From the NCBI GenBank assembly GCA_964500805.1, contig CAZCQH010000022.1, positions 23,467 through 87,466 on the forward strand: a DNA stretch of 64,000 bases. Reading direction: 5' to 3'. The notes below the pieces were generated by a model, which ran no database searches, was not told the origin of the DNA, and saw nothing but the letters and a program-made list of their open reading frames with translations. This document shows positions 18,132 through 27,326 of the stretch, piece after piece. The stretch comes from Ga0077555 sp964500805. Lineage in GTDB: Bacteria > Pseudomonadota > Alphaproteobacteria > Rhizobiales > Hyphomicrobiaceae. How positions within the stretch are numbered: position 1 is the first letter of the stretch; every line of letters starts with the position of its first letter. Made by a program: the position numbers and the translations under genes.

Positions 18132-19085
18132 ATGCCGATGCTCACAGCCAACGCTAAAGGCGTTTACGTCATCGCCGCTACACCATTCACGAGTGCCGGC
18201 GCTATCGATCACGCCTCGATCGAGCAACTTGTCGAGTTTTACGCGCGCTGCGGTGTCGATGGCATGACAATCCTCGGCGTCATGGGGGAGTTCCAGAAGC
18301 TCTCCGAGTCCGAAACCCTCGACGTCGCACGCTGCTTCATCGCCGCCACGCAAAGACGGTTTCCCGTCATCGTAGGCGTCTCCAACCCTGGCACCAGCCT
18401 GCTCGTGAAAATCGCCAGCACCTCGATGGAGCTAGGCGCTGACGGCGTCATGGTGATGCCGGTTGCGGGCCTCAGGACGGACGATGCAGTCAGCGGCTAT
18501 CTCTCGGCCGTTCTGACGGCACTGGGCCCTTCAATCCCGGTTTGCATTCAGGATTTCCCACAGCTCTCCGGCGTGCATTTCTCCGCCAACTGCTTCACAT
18601 CACTTGTCGATCGCTTTCCGCAGATAGTGATGTTCAAGCATGAGGAGTATCCGGGATTGCGCAAGCTCAGCCAGATTCGCCGCGCGTGTGACGGCACCGC
18701 GCATCGCCGCGTCTCGATTCTGTGCGGATTCGGCGGCGTGCACCTGCCGCAGGAATACTTGCGCGGCGCCGACGGCGCGATGACCGGCTTCGCGTTTCCG
18801 GAAATGCTGGTAGCAATGGACCGCAGCTTTCGTGCCGGCAAGGCGACCGAAGCCGAAGACCTGTACGACCGATATCTTCCGGTGCTGCGTCACGAGCTCC
18901 AGCCGGGCATTGGACTGGCCTTGCGCAAAGAGATCCTGAGACGTCGCGGCGCCATCGCGTCGAGCGCGGTACGCCAGCCCGGCCCGAAACTTGATGCCGA
19001 CGACATCGCCGAGCTTGACCGCTTGCTGGCGCGCCTCGAAATGAAAATCGGCCTGCCGATCACCGAGATTGCGTCAACCGGCTAA
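18132..19085 (+). CDS. DapA/NAL-family aldolase (dihydrodipicolinate synthase-like)
   Basis: A 317-residue TIM-barrel protein of the class I lyase family that includes DapA and N-acetylneuraminate lyase. The Schiff-base lysine lies in VMFKHEEYPG near residue 165. The usual GTTGE loop is GVMGEF and the usual YNxP segment is QDFPQLSG, so the tyrosine that completes the DapA catalytic triad is missing. It is therefore probably not the lysine-pathway enzyme but a paralogue acting on another oxo-acid or sugar acid. Its stop overlaps by 4 bases with the end of the convergent SDR gene. Confidence 0.85.
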   Translation: MPMLTANAKGVYVIAATPFTSAGAIDHASIEQLVEFYARCGVDGMTILGVMGEFQKLSESETLDVARCFIAATQRRFPVIVGVSNPGTSLLVKIASTSMELGADGVMVMPVAGLRTDDAVSGYLSAVLTALGPSIPVCIQDFPQLSGVHFSANCFTSLVDRFPQIVMFKHEEYPGLRKLSQIRRACDGTAHRRVSILCGFGGVHLPQEYLRGADGAMTGFAFPEMLVAMDRSFRAGKATEAEDLYDRYLPVLRHELQPGIGLALRKEILRRRGAIASSAVRQPGPKLDADDIAELDRLLARLEMKIGLPITEIASTG

Positions 19086-19852
19086 ACCGCGGTGTAGGCG
19101 CCGTCGATCAGCAGATCCGACCCGGTCATGAAACTTGACGCATCGCTTGCCAGATAAAGTGCGCCGCGCGCGATTTCTTCGGGCTGGCCCAGGCGGCCGA
19201 TCGGATGTTTCGGGACCGAATGGGCGCGCGCAGCCTCCATGCTGCCCGCTCGGAAGGAAATGCGCGGTGTCTCGATGGCGCCCGGCGACAGCGTGTTCAC
19301 GCGGATATTGTCGGCCGCGTGGTCGACCGCCATCACCTTCGCGAGCTGGATCAATGCGCCCTTGGTCGCGCAATAGACGCCACGTCCCGGCGCGCCGACG
19401 CGCCCCATCTGCGACGCGATGTGGATGATGCTGCCGCCGCCCGCCTTCGCCATTGCCGGGATGACCGCGCGGCTCATCAAATAGGCGCCGGTGAAATTGA
19501 TGGCCACGGCCCGGTTCCAGTCCGCAGGCGAGAGTTCGACGATGGTGCCGGTTGGCTCTCGCATTGCCGCCCCGTTGACCAGCACGCGCGGCGCCCCATG
19601 CGCAGCAACTGCTGCCGTTACCGCCTCTGCGATGCTCGCCTCGCTCGTCACATCGCAGCGATGCGACATTGCTTTGCCGCCTGACCCTGCGATGTGCGCC
19701 GCGGTGTCGGCAGCTCCCTTCTCGTCGACATCCAGGCAGGCGACGTATGCGCCCGCAGTTCCGAAAATCTCCGCAATAGCACGGCCGATGCCGAGCGCGG
19801 CGCCAACGACTATCGCGGGCTTCCCGTCAAGGCGGAACATCGCATCGGTCAT
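19082..19852 (-). CDS. SDR family oxidoreductase
   Basis: A 256-residue classical short-chain dehydrogenase. It has a glycine-rich VGAALGIGRA near residue 16, NGAA near residue 91, a catalytic IASQ serine region and YCATK (Tyr/Lys) near residues 160-164. The C-terminal MTGSDLLIDGAY is typical of NAD(P)-dependent reductases. The substrate is unknown. It overlaps tail-to-tail with the DapA-like gene. The next gene on this strand, a small membrane protein, is 50 bases upstream, so the two may be transcribed together. Confidence 0.88.
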   Translation of the reverse strand: MTDAMFRLDGKPAIVVGAALGIGRAIAEIFGTAGAYVACLDVDEKGAADTAAHIAGSGGKAMSHRCDVTSEASIAEAVTAAVAAHGAPRVLVNGAAMREPTGTIVELSPADWNRAVAINFTGAYLMSRAVIPAMAKAGGGSIIHIASQMGRVGAPGRGVYCATKGALIQLAKVMAVDHAADNIRVNTLSPGAIETPRISFRAGSMEAARAHSVPKHPIGRLGQPEEIARGALYLASDASSFMTGSDLLIDGAYTAV

Positions 19853-19902
19853 AGGTCATTCACTCCTTCAGCGGCCGTAGGTGCCGCGCACAAACTGTCG
19901 TC

Positions 19903-20427
19903 TCAGACTAGCGCGCCACGGCGAAATTTGTAGAGAACGTAGGAAACGATGAAGACGACCCACGCGGCGATCCAGAGCGCGACAGGCCACATGTCCAATC
20001 TCGGCGGCGACTGCACATTTGCCCGCATGATAATTGCGTGAAATGCCGTCAGCCACACGGCCGTGCTGATCCCGATCACGATGCTCAATCGCGTGCTTTC
20101 TCCAGATGCTTGTGACGGATCGTGGCCGAGGCCGGTTCTGACAGTCTCGCGCAGACGCATCAGTGACCAGCTCGTCGGCACCCTGCTGGTGATCCAGTTC
20201 CCGATGAGTAGAATCAGCGCTGGCCCAACGGTCATCGCCATGGCTGTCGCAATCCACTGATCGCGCGCCATGCGTCCGAGGGGCTGTCCGCTTGTCCAAG
20301 CAGTGACAACCACCTCGGGCAATCGACTTCTGGTGCTGGCGATCCAGAGCAGGCATGCCGTAACGATCGCGAGGAGTCCTGACCACAACAGCAGATTGGA
20401 CGGTCTCTTCGGCAGTTCGGCGGCCAT
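19903..20427 (-). CDS. Small membrane protein with a DUF1648-like N-terminus
   Basis: A 174-residue protein with four predicted membrane helices (about residues 13-29, 60-79, 115-133 and 145-163). Between helices 1 and 2 it has LPEVVVTAW followed by a Gly/Pro/Leu stretch, which recalls the DUF1648 pattern, but the match is by eye only. Function unknown. It lies in a minus-strand run SDR / membrane protein / RidA (RidA is 32 bases upstream), so the three may share a transcript. Confidence 0.7.
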   Translation of the reverse strand: MAAELPKRPSNLLLWSGLLAIVTACLLWIASTRSRLPEVVVTAWTSGQPLGRMARDQWIATAMAMTVGPALILLIGNWITSRVPTSWSLMRLRETVRTGLGHDPSQASGESTRLSIVIGISTAVWLTAFHAIIMRANVQSPPRLDMWPVALWIAAWVVFIVSYVLYKFRRGALV

Positions 20428-20459
20428 TGGCTAAGTTCCCTCGGTTTCGAGGGCTCCAC

Positions 20460-20921
20460 TTATTCCACGATTCGCATCACCGCTTCGATCTCGACCGACA
20501 TATTGTTTGGCAGCGAGCCCATTCCCACCGCCGAGCGGGCGTGACGGCCGCGATCGCCGAGAACGGCGACAAAGAGGTCTGAGCAGCCATTGATGACTTT
20601 CGGCTGCTCGCCAAACCCATCTATGCCATTGACCATGCCCAGAACCTTCAGCACTTCAACCTTGGCCAGGCTGCCGCCCGCTGCCTTTTGCGCCGCTGCC
20701 AGCAGACCGAGTCCAACCAGCTTTGCGTGCTCATACGCCTGCTCGACGGTATAATCGCGGCCAACCTTTCCCACGTAGACTGACCCGTCCGGCTTCCGAG
20801 GTCCCTGACCGGAGCAATAAATCGTGCGGCCGTCCAGCTTGAACGGAACGTAATTTGCCACCGGTGTTGGAACGTTTGGAAGAACAAGTCCCATCGACTT
20901 CAGTTTTTCCTCGGGCGTCAT
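20460..20921 (-). CDS. RidA family protein (YjgF/YER057c/UK114), long form
   Basis: A 153-residue member of the RidA superfamily, whose archetype hydrolyses reactive 2-aminoacrylate/imine intermediates released by PLP enzymes. The conserved arginine is in RHARSAVGMGSLPNN near residue 128 and the late VEIEAV is present. It is longer than canonical RidA (about 130) and has a distinct N-terminus (MTPEEKLKSMG), so it belongs to a less characterised subfamily. It is probably a cytoplasmic trimer. It is upstream of and co-directional with a membrane protein and an SDR. Confidence 0.85.
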   Translation of the reverse strand: MTPEEKLKSMGLVLPNVPTPVANYVPFKLDGRTIYCSGQGPRKPDGSVYVGKVGRDYTVEQAYEHAKLVGLGLLAAAQKAAGGSLAKVEVLKVLGMVNGIDGFGEQPKVINGCSDLFVAVLGDRGRHARSAVGMGSLPNNMSVEIEAVMRIVE

Positions 20922-21103
20922 AAAGAGCTCCTACTGGCTGATCACCACTCACATTGTGCGACGCAATCCGGTCTTTGACCAGTGCAGCACGGGTCTTGGC
21001 AGCCTTACGCCGCCGCAGGTGCTAATCGCCGCGAACGCAGGTGGAACCCAAAATCGTTGAAAGCGTTTTTAAATATCTCATGCGAAAATCGGAGGATATT
21101 CTG

Positions 21104-21640
21104 ATGAAACATCTCGTTTACGCTGGCGTGATCGGGTTGACGCTTGCGTCGTCGGCCTGGGCCCAGACCACGACTCAGCCGTCTACGACGCCGGCTACAC
21201 CGCCGGCCACTGCGCCCAGCACGCCATCAGCGGTGCCGGCCACCCCGCAAGGAACGATGGCGGCTGGTCCTCAGTGGCACCAGCGCATGGAAGGTGAGAT
21301 GCGGGCGAGCAAGTTGATCGGTACCACGGTGCGCAACGCCGCCAACGAGAACATCGGCGACGTCAACGACGTGCTGATTGACCCCTCGGGTAAGGTAACT
21401 GCCGTTGTGCTGGGGGTCGGCGGCTTCCTCGGAATTGGCGAGCGGCTGGTAGCGGTGAACTTCAGTGACGTGAAGATGACTCAGGACGGCAATACGGTCG
21501 CGCTGACCGTCAATGCGACCAAGGAAAGCCTCTCCTCTGCGCCGCAGTGGAGCTGGACTTCCGACACAACCGGACGAACCACGACTGGAACAGGTACCAC
21601 CGGAACAGGCACCACGGCTCCGGCTGGCACGAAGCGGTGA
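21104..21640 (+). CDS. Exported PRC-barrel domain protein
   Basis: A 178-residue protein. The start at 21104 is chosen because a strong GGAGGATATTCTG precedes it and a clean signal peptide follows (MKHLVYAGVIGLTLASSAWA). After export the protein has a Thr/Pro/Ala-rich linker. A PRC-barrel domain follows at about residues 80-140 (RASKLIGTTVRNAANENIGD, then VLIDPSGKVTAVVLGVGG), and the tail is Thr/Gly-rich. PRC barrels bind proteins or small ligands in photosynthetic reaction centres and RimM, but periplasmic versions are poorly understood. Confidence 0.83.
   Translation: MKHLVYAGVIGLTLASSAWAQTTTQPSTTPATPPATAPSTPSAVPATPQGTMAAGPQWHQRMEGEMRASKLIGTTVRNAANENIGDVNDVLIDPSGKVTAVVLGVGGFLGIGERLVAVNFSDVKMTQDGNTVALTVNATKESLSSAPQWSWTSDTTGRTTTGTGTTGTGTTAPAGTKR
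21580..21625 (+). repeat. Short in-gene tandem repeat encoding a Thr/Gly-rich tail
   Basis: Imperfect units of about 15-18 bases (ACTGGAACAGGTACCACC, then CGGAACAGGCACCACG) encode TGTGTTGTGTT at the C-terminus of the PRC-barrel protein. This is a likely length-variable linker. Confidence 0.5.
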
Positions 21641-21742
21641 AGTGACGTTCCCCGAGGCGAAGGCGCAGAGAGCCGTTGGAGGGCTGCTGCGCCTTAGCCA
21701 TTTCCGATCCGGGCGCGATTGCCACTTTGACAAAGGCAAGCG

Positions 21743-22011
21743 ATGGCAAAGCAACTGCATCACATCACTGATGGTCCCGATAAGCCGGCCCTTCTGTGGG
21801 CCCTTTCGTATCCAGAGCGCGAAAGCGTCCATTTCACGCTGGAAAATGACGCGATTGACGTCCGCATCTCACACATGGATGAGCTTTCAGGTGGCCTGAA
21901 TTTCAAGCTCCGGGGCATGGTAATATCGGGCACACATAAGGATCGCCCGTTTGCGTCCGAATACGATGTCGAGAGACGCGGTCGGGCACGCTCACCATTG
22001 ACGGCTCATGA
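21743..22011 (+). pseudogene. Small unknown gene with a probable 1-base frameshift near 21,985
   Basis: The frame starting at ATG 21743 looks coding for about 80 residues (MAKQLHHITDGPDKPALLWA..., VHFTLENDAIDVRISHMDEL..., GTHKDRPFASEYDVERRGR). As written it then runs on into the opposite-strand amidohydrolase gene and stops only at 22180. One frame over, the same stretch continues as GTLTIDGS and stops at 22009-22011, 28 bases before the neighbouring gene ends. The simplest reading is one lost base around 21,985, either a real mutation or a sequencing error. The intact product would have about 89 residues. I do not recognise the family, and no signal peptide or membrane segment is visible. 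Confidence 0.5.
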
Positions 22012-22038
22012 ACGCTCGACTTCAGTTCCGGTCTCGAC

Positions 22039-23229
22039 TTACGCTTTGGCGCTCTCCTTCGCGGCGAGCTTTGGAAACTTGCTTCCTCGCTTGGGGTGCC
22101 ACCATTTGCCGGCAACGACCGTACCTTCGGCGACGATCTTCTTTTCGCCGATCATGCGTTCTCCAAGCACGTCCTCGTAATCGAACTTGCCCTCTTTGAC
22201 TGAGAGGATGGTGGCGTCACCCGCACTGCCTGGCTTGAGGCTCCCCAGTTTGGGTCGCCTGAGCGCATGCGCGGCATTGAGCGTCGATTCTTTGATGACC
22301 TCCGCCAGTGGCATGCCGAGACACAAAAACTTCGACATGGTCGTAACTTGGTCGTAGGCCGGACCGTTGATGCACAGCGTATGGACATCCGACGAAATGG
22401 TATCCGGGTAGAATCCATTCGCCAGCATGGCCCGCGCTGTCTTGAACGAGAACGAGCCCTTGCCGTGGCCGATGTCGAACAGCACGCCCTTCTTGCGCGC
22501 CGCCAGCACCTCCGGCTTCACCTTGCCTTGCGCAGTGCAGGGCGCATTGGGAAACGGTCGGAACGCGTGGGTCAGTACATCGCCCGGGCGCAGCATGTCG
22601 AGTACGGCCTCGTAGGACGGAGGTGGATGGTCGATGTGGCACATCAGCGGCACGCCGAGCTCGTCGGCGACCTGCAGCGCCACGTTAAGTGGCGCCGTTC
22701 CTTGGTCGCCGGACGCATGCAGTCCAACCCGCACCTTGATGCCAACCAGCACGTCACGGTTCTTCTCGTAAACCTCGACGGCGTCGCGCGGCGCCATCAG
22801 ATGCATGGATTGGCTCTCGCCATACATGATCGTGTTCGAGAACGCATAGATACCTGCAAACGAGATGTGCAGGTAGGCGAGTATGCGTACTTCGCTGCGC
22901 TCGATCACGTGCTTGCGGAAGCCCATGAAGTTTCCCGGGCCGGCGCTTCCGGTATCGATCGCTGTCGTGACACCCGAGGTGCGGCAGAACTCCTCCGCAT
23001 CGATGCCGAGTGAAGTGCCACCCCAGTAGACGTGTGTGTGCAGGTCGATCAGGCCCGGCGAGACGATGTACCCCGAGACGTCGCGGACCTCGGTGCTCGA
23101 GCCAGGTTTAAGGTTGGCTCCGACAGCCGCGACCGTTCCGCCCCTGAACGCAACGTCCGAAACCCCATCGAGCTTCTGCGAGGCGTCGATAACGTGCCCG
23201 CCCTTGAGAAGGAGATCATAGTCGGCCAT
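22039..23229 (-). CDS. Amidohydrolase/deacetylase family metallohydrolase (dihydroorotase-like)
   Basis: A 396-residue amidohydrolase-superfamily enzyme with a binuclear metal site. Visible ligands are LIDLHTHVYWGG near residue 61 (HxH), GIKVRV near residue 156 (the lysine normally carboxylated), MCHIDHPP, LTHAFRP and SSDVHT (metal Asp) near residue 286. The N-terminal DLLLKGGHVID and C-terminal GDATILSV are the usual composite beta-sandwich. It resembles the EF_0837-type deacetylase/dihydroorotase-like group, so a pyrimidine role is not implied. I chose the ATG at 23229 because it begins right at the conserved domain. Confidence 0.87.
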   Translation of the reverse strand: MADYDLLLKGGHVIDASQKLDGVSDVAFRGGTVAAVGANLKPGSSTEVRDVSGYIVSPGLIDLHTHVYWGGTSLGIDAEEFCRTSGVTTAIDTGSAGPGNFMGFRKHVIERSEVRILAYLHISFAGIYAFSNTIMYGESQSMHLMAPRDAVEVYEKNRDVLVGIKVRVGLHASGDQGTAPLNVALQVADELGVPLMCHIDHPPPSYEAVLDMLRPGDVLTHAFRPFPNAPCTAQGKVKPEVLAARKKGVLFDIGHGKGSFSFKTARAMLANGFYPDTISSDVHTLCINGPAYDQVTTMSKFLCLGMPLAEVIKESTLNAAHALRRPKLGSLKPGSAGDATILSVKEGKFDYEDVLGERMIGEKKIVAEGTVVAGKWWHPKRGSKFPKLAAKESAKA

Positions 23230-23477
23230 GATTGTCCCACGTCTGTTTTGCCAGTTGGACGCGTACGCTGCCTTTCCCCAAGGCTTCGCGCAAGATGTCA
23301 GTGCAAATTCTGCCCAGAGGCCCAGCCCCGGATTTTCGGAGAGCATGGGCATCGAGTATGTGAAATCCGAAAAAGTGTTCAAAACGCCGGGCGACGGCGA
23401 GGGTGCAACGAGCGGTGGCTCGAGTACGATATCTACTGCCGCTTCGGTGTCACTCGATCAGCAACTGAATGGGCTCT

Positions 23478-24281
23478 ATGTTCTACGTCGTTTCGAAAAC
23501 GTTCTGGTTCTTTTGCCAGCCATCGAGCCTGATCGCGCTATTGCTGATTGCAGGCCTCCTGTTGTCGCGCTCAAAACGCTGCCCGCTGATCGGCTCACGG
23601 ATGGCGTGGACAGGGACCGCTGCACTTCTGCTCGGCGGATTGGGACCGCTCAGCAATATGCTGATCCTGCCCCTCGAGGAGCGCTTCGCGGAGAGCGCAG
23701 CCAGGCCGTCCGACGAGCCGGCCGCCGGCGTCATCGTGCTAGGTGGCTACGAGGATGGCCGCATCTCTGAGCGGCGTGGCACCCTGCATCTGAACGAGGC
23801 GGCGGAGCGCCTGACCGAAACGGCACGCCTCGCGCATCGGATGCCTTCCCTTCCGGTGATTGTCAGCGGCGGGTCTGGCACGGTTCTGCTGGAGGACAGG
23901 CCGGCTGCCGAGGCGATCAGCGCCTACCTGCAAGCGATCGGCATCGCCAAGTCCAGAATCGTACTCGAGGCAAACTCGCTGACCACTTACGAGAATGCAA
24001 AGTTCACCCGCGATCTCGTTCAGCCAAGGCCGGGTCAGCGCTGGTATCTCGTGACATCGGCGGCACATATGCCACGTTCAGTGGCGGCGTTTCGGGCGCA
24101 GGGCTTCGATGTGATTCCTTGGCCAGTCGACTTTCGCACAGCCGATACGGGCGACTGGCGGCGCCCCTTCAATTCGATACCTGCAGGGCTGAAGCGCCTG
24201 GATGAAGCTGCAATGGAGTGGATCGGGCTCGTCGCCTATCGCGTGCTCGGCCGCAGCAAGGAGCTCTACCCCGCACCCTGA
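23478..24281 (+). CDS. YdcF/ElyC-like DUF218 membrane-anchored protein
   Basis: A protein of about 267 residues with two N-terminal membrane helices (FYVVSKTFWFFCQPSSL..., then MAWTGTAALLLGGLGPL) and a soluble DUF218 domain. Landmarks are GVIVLGGYEDG near residue 84, VSGGSGTVL near residue 131, ANSLTTYENA near residue 166 and VTSAAHMPRSVAAFRAQG near residue 191. The family includes YdcF and ElyC, and ElyC is implicated in envelope (peptidoglycan/lipid carrier) homeostasis. An alternative ATG at 23469 would add three residues. Neither start has a strong ribosome site. Confidence 0.85.
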   Translation: MFYVVSKTFWFFCQPSSLIALLLIAGLLLSRSKRCPLIGSRMAWTGTAALLLGGLGPLSNMLILPLEERFAESAARPSDEPAAGVIVLGGYEDGRISERRGTLHLNEAAERLTETARLAHRMPSLPVIVSGGSGTVLLEDRPAAEAISAYLQAIGIAKSRIVLEANSLTTYENAKFTRDLVQPRPGQRWYLVTSAAHMPRSVAAFRAQGFDVIPWPVDFRTADTGDWRRPFNSIPAGLKRLDEAAMEWIGLVAYRVLGRSKELYPAP

Positions 24282-24295
24282 GCCGGGCCGCCGGA

Positions 24296-24784
24296 CTACT
24301 TCTTGCTCGCCCTGGTCGGCGCCTCGCCGACGGGTGTTGGAAAGCCTTTGTTGGCTGGATTGAGCTCCGCCTCGAGATCGAATGTGCGACAGTTCTTTTC
24401 AGCAAGCCGCCCATTGAGTGCTTCGAGGCGGGCGCGGTCCTGTTTGTAGTCGGTCGCCGTGTCGCGCGCGTAGGTCGTGCTTTTCTTGAGCGGCTCCGTC
24501 ACCTTTTGCAGCGTTTTGGATGCAGTCGAGGCTTCGACGCGATCGCCCGCTGTTCGCATTTGCATGATCTTGACGGCAATCGACCCGTTCAAGTTCTTGC
24601 AGTCGAGCTTCTGCTCCTGCTCGGTCAACTGATAGGCCCCGCCTTCGTCAAAACCGCCGCCCCTCGGCGATGCAGCCAGGATCTTGTCCCGCTTCGGTGA
24701 AGGGGGAACGTAACCTGGGACGGCCTGGGCGCACCCGCCGGCGACGGCGGCCATCGAAAACCAGAAGATGAGGCGGCGCGACAT
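24296..24784 (-). CDS. Predicted lipoprotein of unknown function
   Basis: A 162-residue protein with a lipoprotein signal (MSRRLIFWFSMAAVAGGCAQ), where Cys18 follows a Val-Ala-Gly-Gly lipobox. The mature part is charged and probably helical, with many Lys/Glu/Thr residues and two further cysteines (LDCKNLNG and KNCRTF) that could form a disulfide. The ATG at 24784 is preferred over an upstream start at 24958 because it puts the signal at the N-terminus. It is convergent with the YdcF-like gene, 14 bases away. I do not recognise the family. Confidence 0.75.
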   Translation of the reverse strand: MSRRLIFWFSMAAVAGGCAQAVPGYVPPSPKRDKILAASPRGGGFDEGGAYQLTEQEQKLDCKNLNGSIAVKIMQMRTAGDRVEASTASKTLQKVTEPLKKSTTYARDTATDYKQDRARLEALNGRLAEKNCRTFDLEAELNPANKGFPTPVGEAPTRASKK

Positions 24785-24999
24785 GGGCGGTCCGGTGCGA
24801 TTCGAGGCCGGCTCAATGCGCCCGGAAAATGGCGGCTGTTGGGCCGGACGGCAAGGCGCCACGGCCAGCCATCCCCAAGCGCGGAGATAGGTCTGCGGCG
24901 CCGGGCAGCCATCCGCTGCCAAAAGGCTGGGAATGGGCTGGCCGTCCGAGCCTCCCATGTTAGGTTTCGATGGAGCTGACGCGACGGCTGGGGAGCGCC

Positions 25000-27015
25000 A
25001 TGACCAACCTCATCGAAATCGACATCACGGAACGGTTTGCTTTCGCTGGCGGCCACGCCTTCGGCAACGTCGGACCCTATGAGCGGCTGAAGGGCCGAGC
25101 GCGCTTCGCAGTCGATCTCAAAGCGAAAGCGCAGACCGGCATCTGCGACATCGAGAACGCGCCGCGCGATGCAAAGGGTCTCGTCCACTTCGCGACCGAC
25201 ATCTCGATTCTCAGGCCGGTCGATTCGGCAAAGGGCAGCAAGCGGCTGTTTTTCGACTGGGGCAATCGCGGCAACATCCGCTGCCTGCAGTTCTTCAACG
25301 ATGCGCCGGGCTCCAATGACCCGCGGACGCTAGAGCATGCCGGCAACGGCTTCTTCATGCGCCGAGGCTACACACTTGCCTGGGCCGGATGGCAGGCCGA
25401 TCTGCTTCCCGGCGGCGACCGGTTCCTGCTCGATGTGCCGGTGGCGACCGAGAATGGCAAGCCGATCACGGGACCTGTGCGTGTCGAGTTCATCCCCGAC
25501 AAAGCCGGGGTGAAGACGCTGCCGCTGTCATCGCGCGCGTCGACGCGCAGTCACCCCGCCGTCTCGCTCGATACCCGCAAGGCAAGCCTCACGCGGCGGC
25601 GCTATCCCAACGACAAGCGCATCCCCGTGCCCCACGACCACTGGATGTTCGCGCGCACCGAGTCGGGCATGGGCCTCGACGCTGTGGGCGCGGAGACCGC
25701 GATCGTCGCCTCCGACCAGCACATCTATCTGCCGGGCGGATTCGAGCCGGGATGGATCTACGAGCTCGTCTACGAAGGCCGCGATCCGCTGGTGTGTGGC
25801 CTCGGCCATGTGGCCGTGCGCGACTTCGTATCGTTCCTGAAATCCGGCAAGCCCGATGCCGCGGGCAATCCCAATCCCGCTGGCGGGCCGATCGAGAAGG
25901 CCTACGGCTGGGGCCGTTCTCAAACCGGCCGCTGCATCCGCGATTACATCTGGCGCGGTTTCAATGCCGACGCGAACGGCACGAAAGTTTTTGACGGCAT
26001 GCTTCCCCACGTCGCCGGCGGCGGCCTGATGTGGATGAACCACCGCTTCGCCAATGTCATCGTTTCCGGCGGCCAGCAGTACGAGGATCATGAGAATATC
26101 GCCGATCACTTCCCGTTCGCCTATTCGCAAACGACTGATCACCTGACCGGCAAGACGGACGCCATCTGCAAACGGCCCGACACCGACCCGCTGATCTTCC
26201 ATACGCAAACCGCGACCGAGTACTGGCAGCGTCGCGGCAGCCTCGTCCACACGGACACCAAAGGCAACGATCTCGCGCCGCCCGAGAATGTGCGCGTCTA
26301 CCTCTGGTCCTCATCGCAGCACTTTGCTGATCCGCTGCTGAAGAAGCCGACCAACGCCGGCGTCTGCCAGAACATCCAGAACGTCGTGTGGACGTCGATG
26401 TTCTTCCGCGCGCTGCTCGACAATATGGATGCCTGGGCGACCAAGGGGACGTTACCGCCGGAGAGCCGCATTCCGACGCGCCGGGGCGGTACGCTGGTTG
26501 AATGGGAGGAGTGGCAGCGCAAATTCCCGGCCATCCCCGGGGTGATGACGCCGAGCGCGCCGAATACGCTTGAGCTTTTGGACTTCGGTCAGCGCGCGGA
26601 CCAGGGCATTCTGGACGAGCCGCCTCGTCGGATGGGCAAGTTCTACGCTGTCATGGTGCCCGCCGTGGATGCCGACGGCAACGACGTCGCCGGTGTTCGC
26701 GCGCCCATGGTGCAGGCGCCTCTCGCCACCTATACGGGATGGAATGTGCGCCAGCGCGGTTTCGGCCATGGCGCGACGCATGAGTTCACCGGCTCGACCA
26801 TTCCGTTTCCCGAGACACCGGAGGAGCGCGCGGTGACCCGCGATCCACGTAGCTCGGTGGCGGAGCGCTACGCCGATGTCGCCGCCTACCAGAAGGCGAT
26901 CGGCGAGGCCGCGAAGAAGCTTGTCGCCGAACGGCTGATGATCGACGAGGATGTCGAGCGCTGCATCAGGGCAGCCGCCCACTGGCACAGCCCCCGCCAC
27001 GACGTGAAGCTCTGA
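25000..27015 (+). CDS. Large alpha/beta hydrolase domain protein (Abhydrolase_10-like)
   Basis: A 671-residue protein. The start at 25000 has a GGGGAGCGCC ribosome site, and the N-terminus reads MTNLIEIDITERFAFAGGHAFGNVGPYERL. The central YGWGRSQTGRCIRDYIWRGF around residues 304-323 contains a GxSxTG nucleophile elbow (GRSQTG). Long proteins of this type are annotated only as alpha/beta hydrolase domain-containing; their substrates are not established as far as I know. No signal peptide is seen. It is transcribed alone and followed by a 560-base gap with a hairpin at 27021-27037. Confidence 0.8.
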   Translation: MTNLIEIDITERFAFAGGHAFGNVGPYERLKGRARFAVDLKAKAQTGICDIENAPRDAKGLVHFATDISILRPVDSAKGSKRLFFDWGNRGNIRCLQFFNDAPGSNDPRTLEHAGNGFFMRRGYTLAWAGWQADLLPGGDRFLLDVPVATENGKPITGPVRVEFIPDKAGVKTLPLSSRASTRSHPAVSLDTRKASLTRRRYPNDKRIPVPHDHWMFARTESGMGLDAVGAETAIVASDQHIYLPGGFEPGWIYELVYEGRDPLVCGLGHVAVRDFVSFLKSGKPDAAGNPNPAGGPIEKAYGWGRSQTGRCIRDYIWRGFNADANGTKVFDGMLPHVAGGGLMWMNHRFANVIVSGGQQYEDHENIADHFPFAYSQTTDHLTGKTDAICKRPDTDPLIFHTQTATEYWQRRGSLVHTDTKGNDLAPPENVRVYLWSSSQHFADPLLKKPTNAGVCQNIQNVVWTSMFFRALLDNMDAWATKGTLPPESRIPTRRGGTLVEWEEWQRKFPAIPGVMTPSAPNTLELLDFGQRADQGILDEPPRRMGKFYAVMVPAVDADGNDVAGVRAPMVQAPLATYTGWNVRQRGFGHGATHEFTGSTIPFPETPEERAVTRDPRSSVAERYADVAAYQKAIGEAAKKLVAERLMIDEDVERCIRAAAHWHSPRHDVKL

Positions 27016-27020
27016 GTCAT

Positions 27021-27037
27021 CCCGGCGAAGGGCCGGG
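27021..27037 (+). terminator. Short GC hairpin after the large hydrolase gene
   Basis: CCCGGC (27021-27026) pairs with GCCGGG (27032-27037) across a 5-base loop, starting 6 bases after the stop. No T-run follows, so the terminator role is weakly supported. Confidence 0.35.
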
Positions 27038-27326
27038 ACCCACGCCGGCGTGCAGCAGCGCCGCGCCGCCGAGCTCGATCGCCCCGCGACACCAGCCGAA
27101 TCGAGAAGCCTATCCCAAAGAGAGCCTCCAAACCCCGCCTCGCATCTGCAACACGGGGCTTGGGGGCCGGACTGGGCGCGGGTGCCAATTCCGAGGGCCA
27201 TTCTCATCGGTTGTCATCAAAATTCAGCTGGGGGTGGGAGGGGGGCCGCTAGGGGGGTAGCCACTTCGGCCACCACCCCTCCAGAACCCCTCAGAATGCG
27301 ACAGCGCGAACATCGAATTTTATCGA

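Noticed and set aside
24625..25188. Minus-strand open frame overlapping the lipoprotein and large hydrolase starts
   Set aside because: No ribosome site and it overlaps two better-supported genes in other frames.
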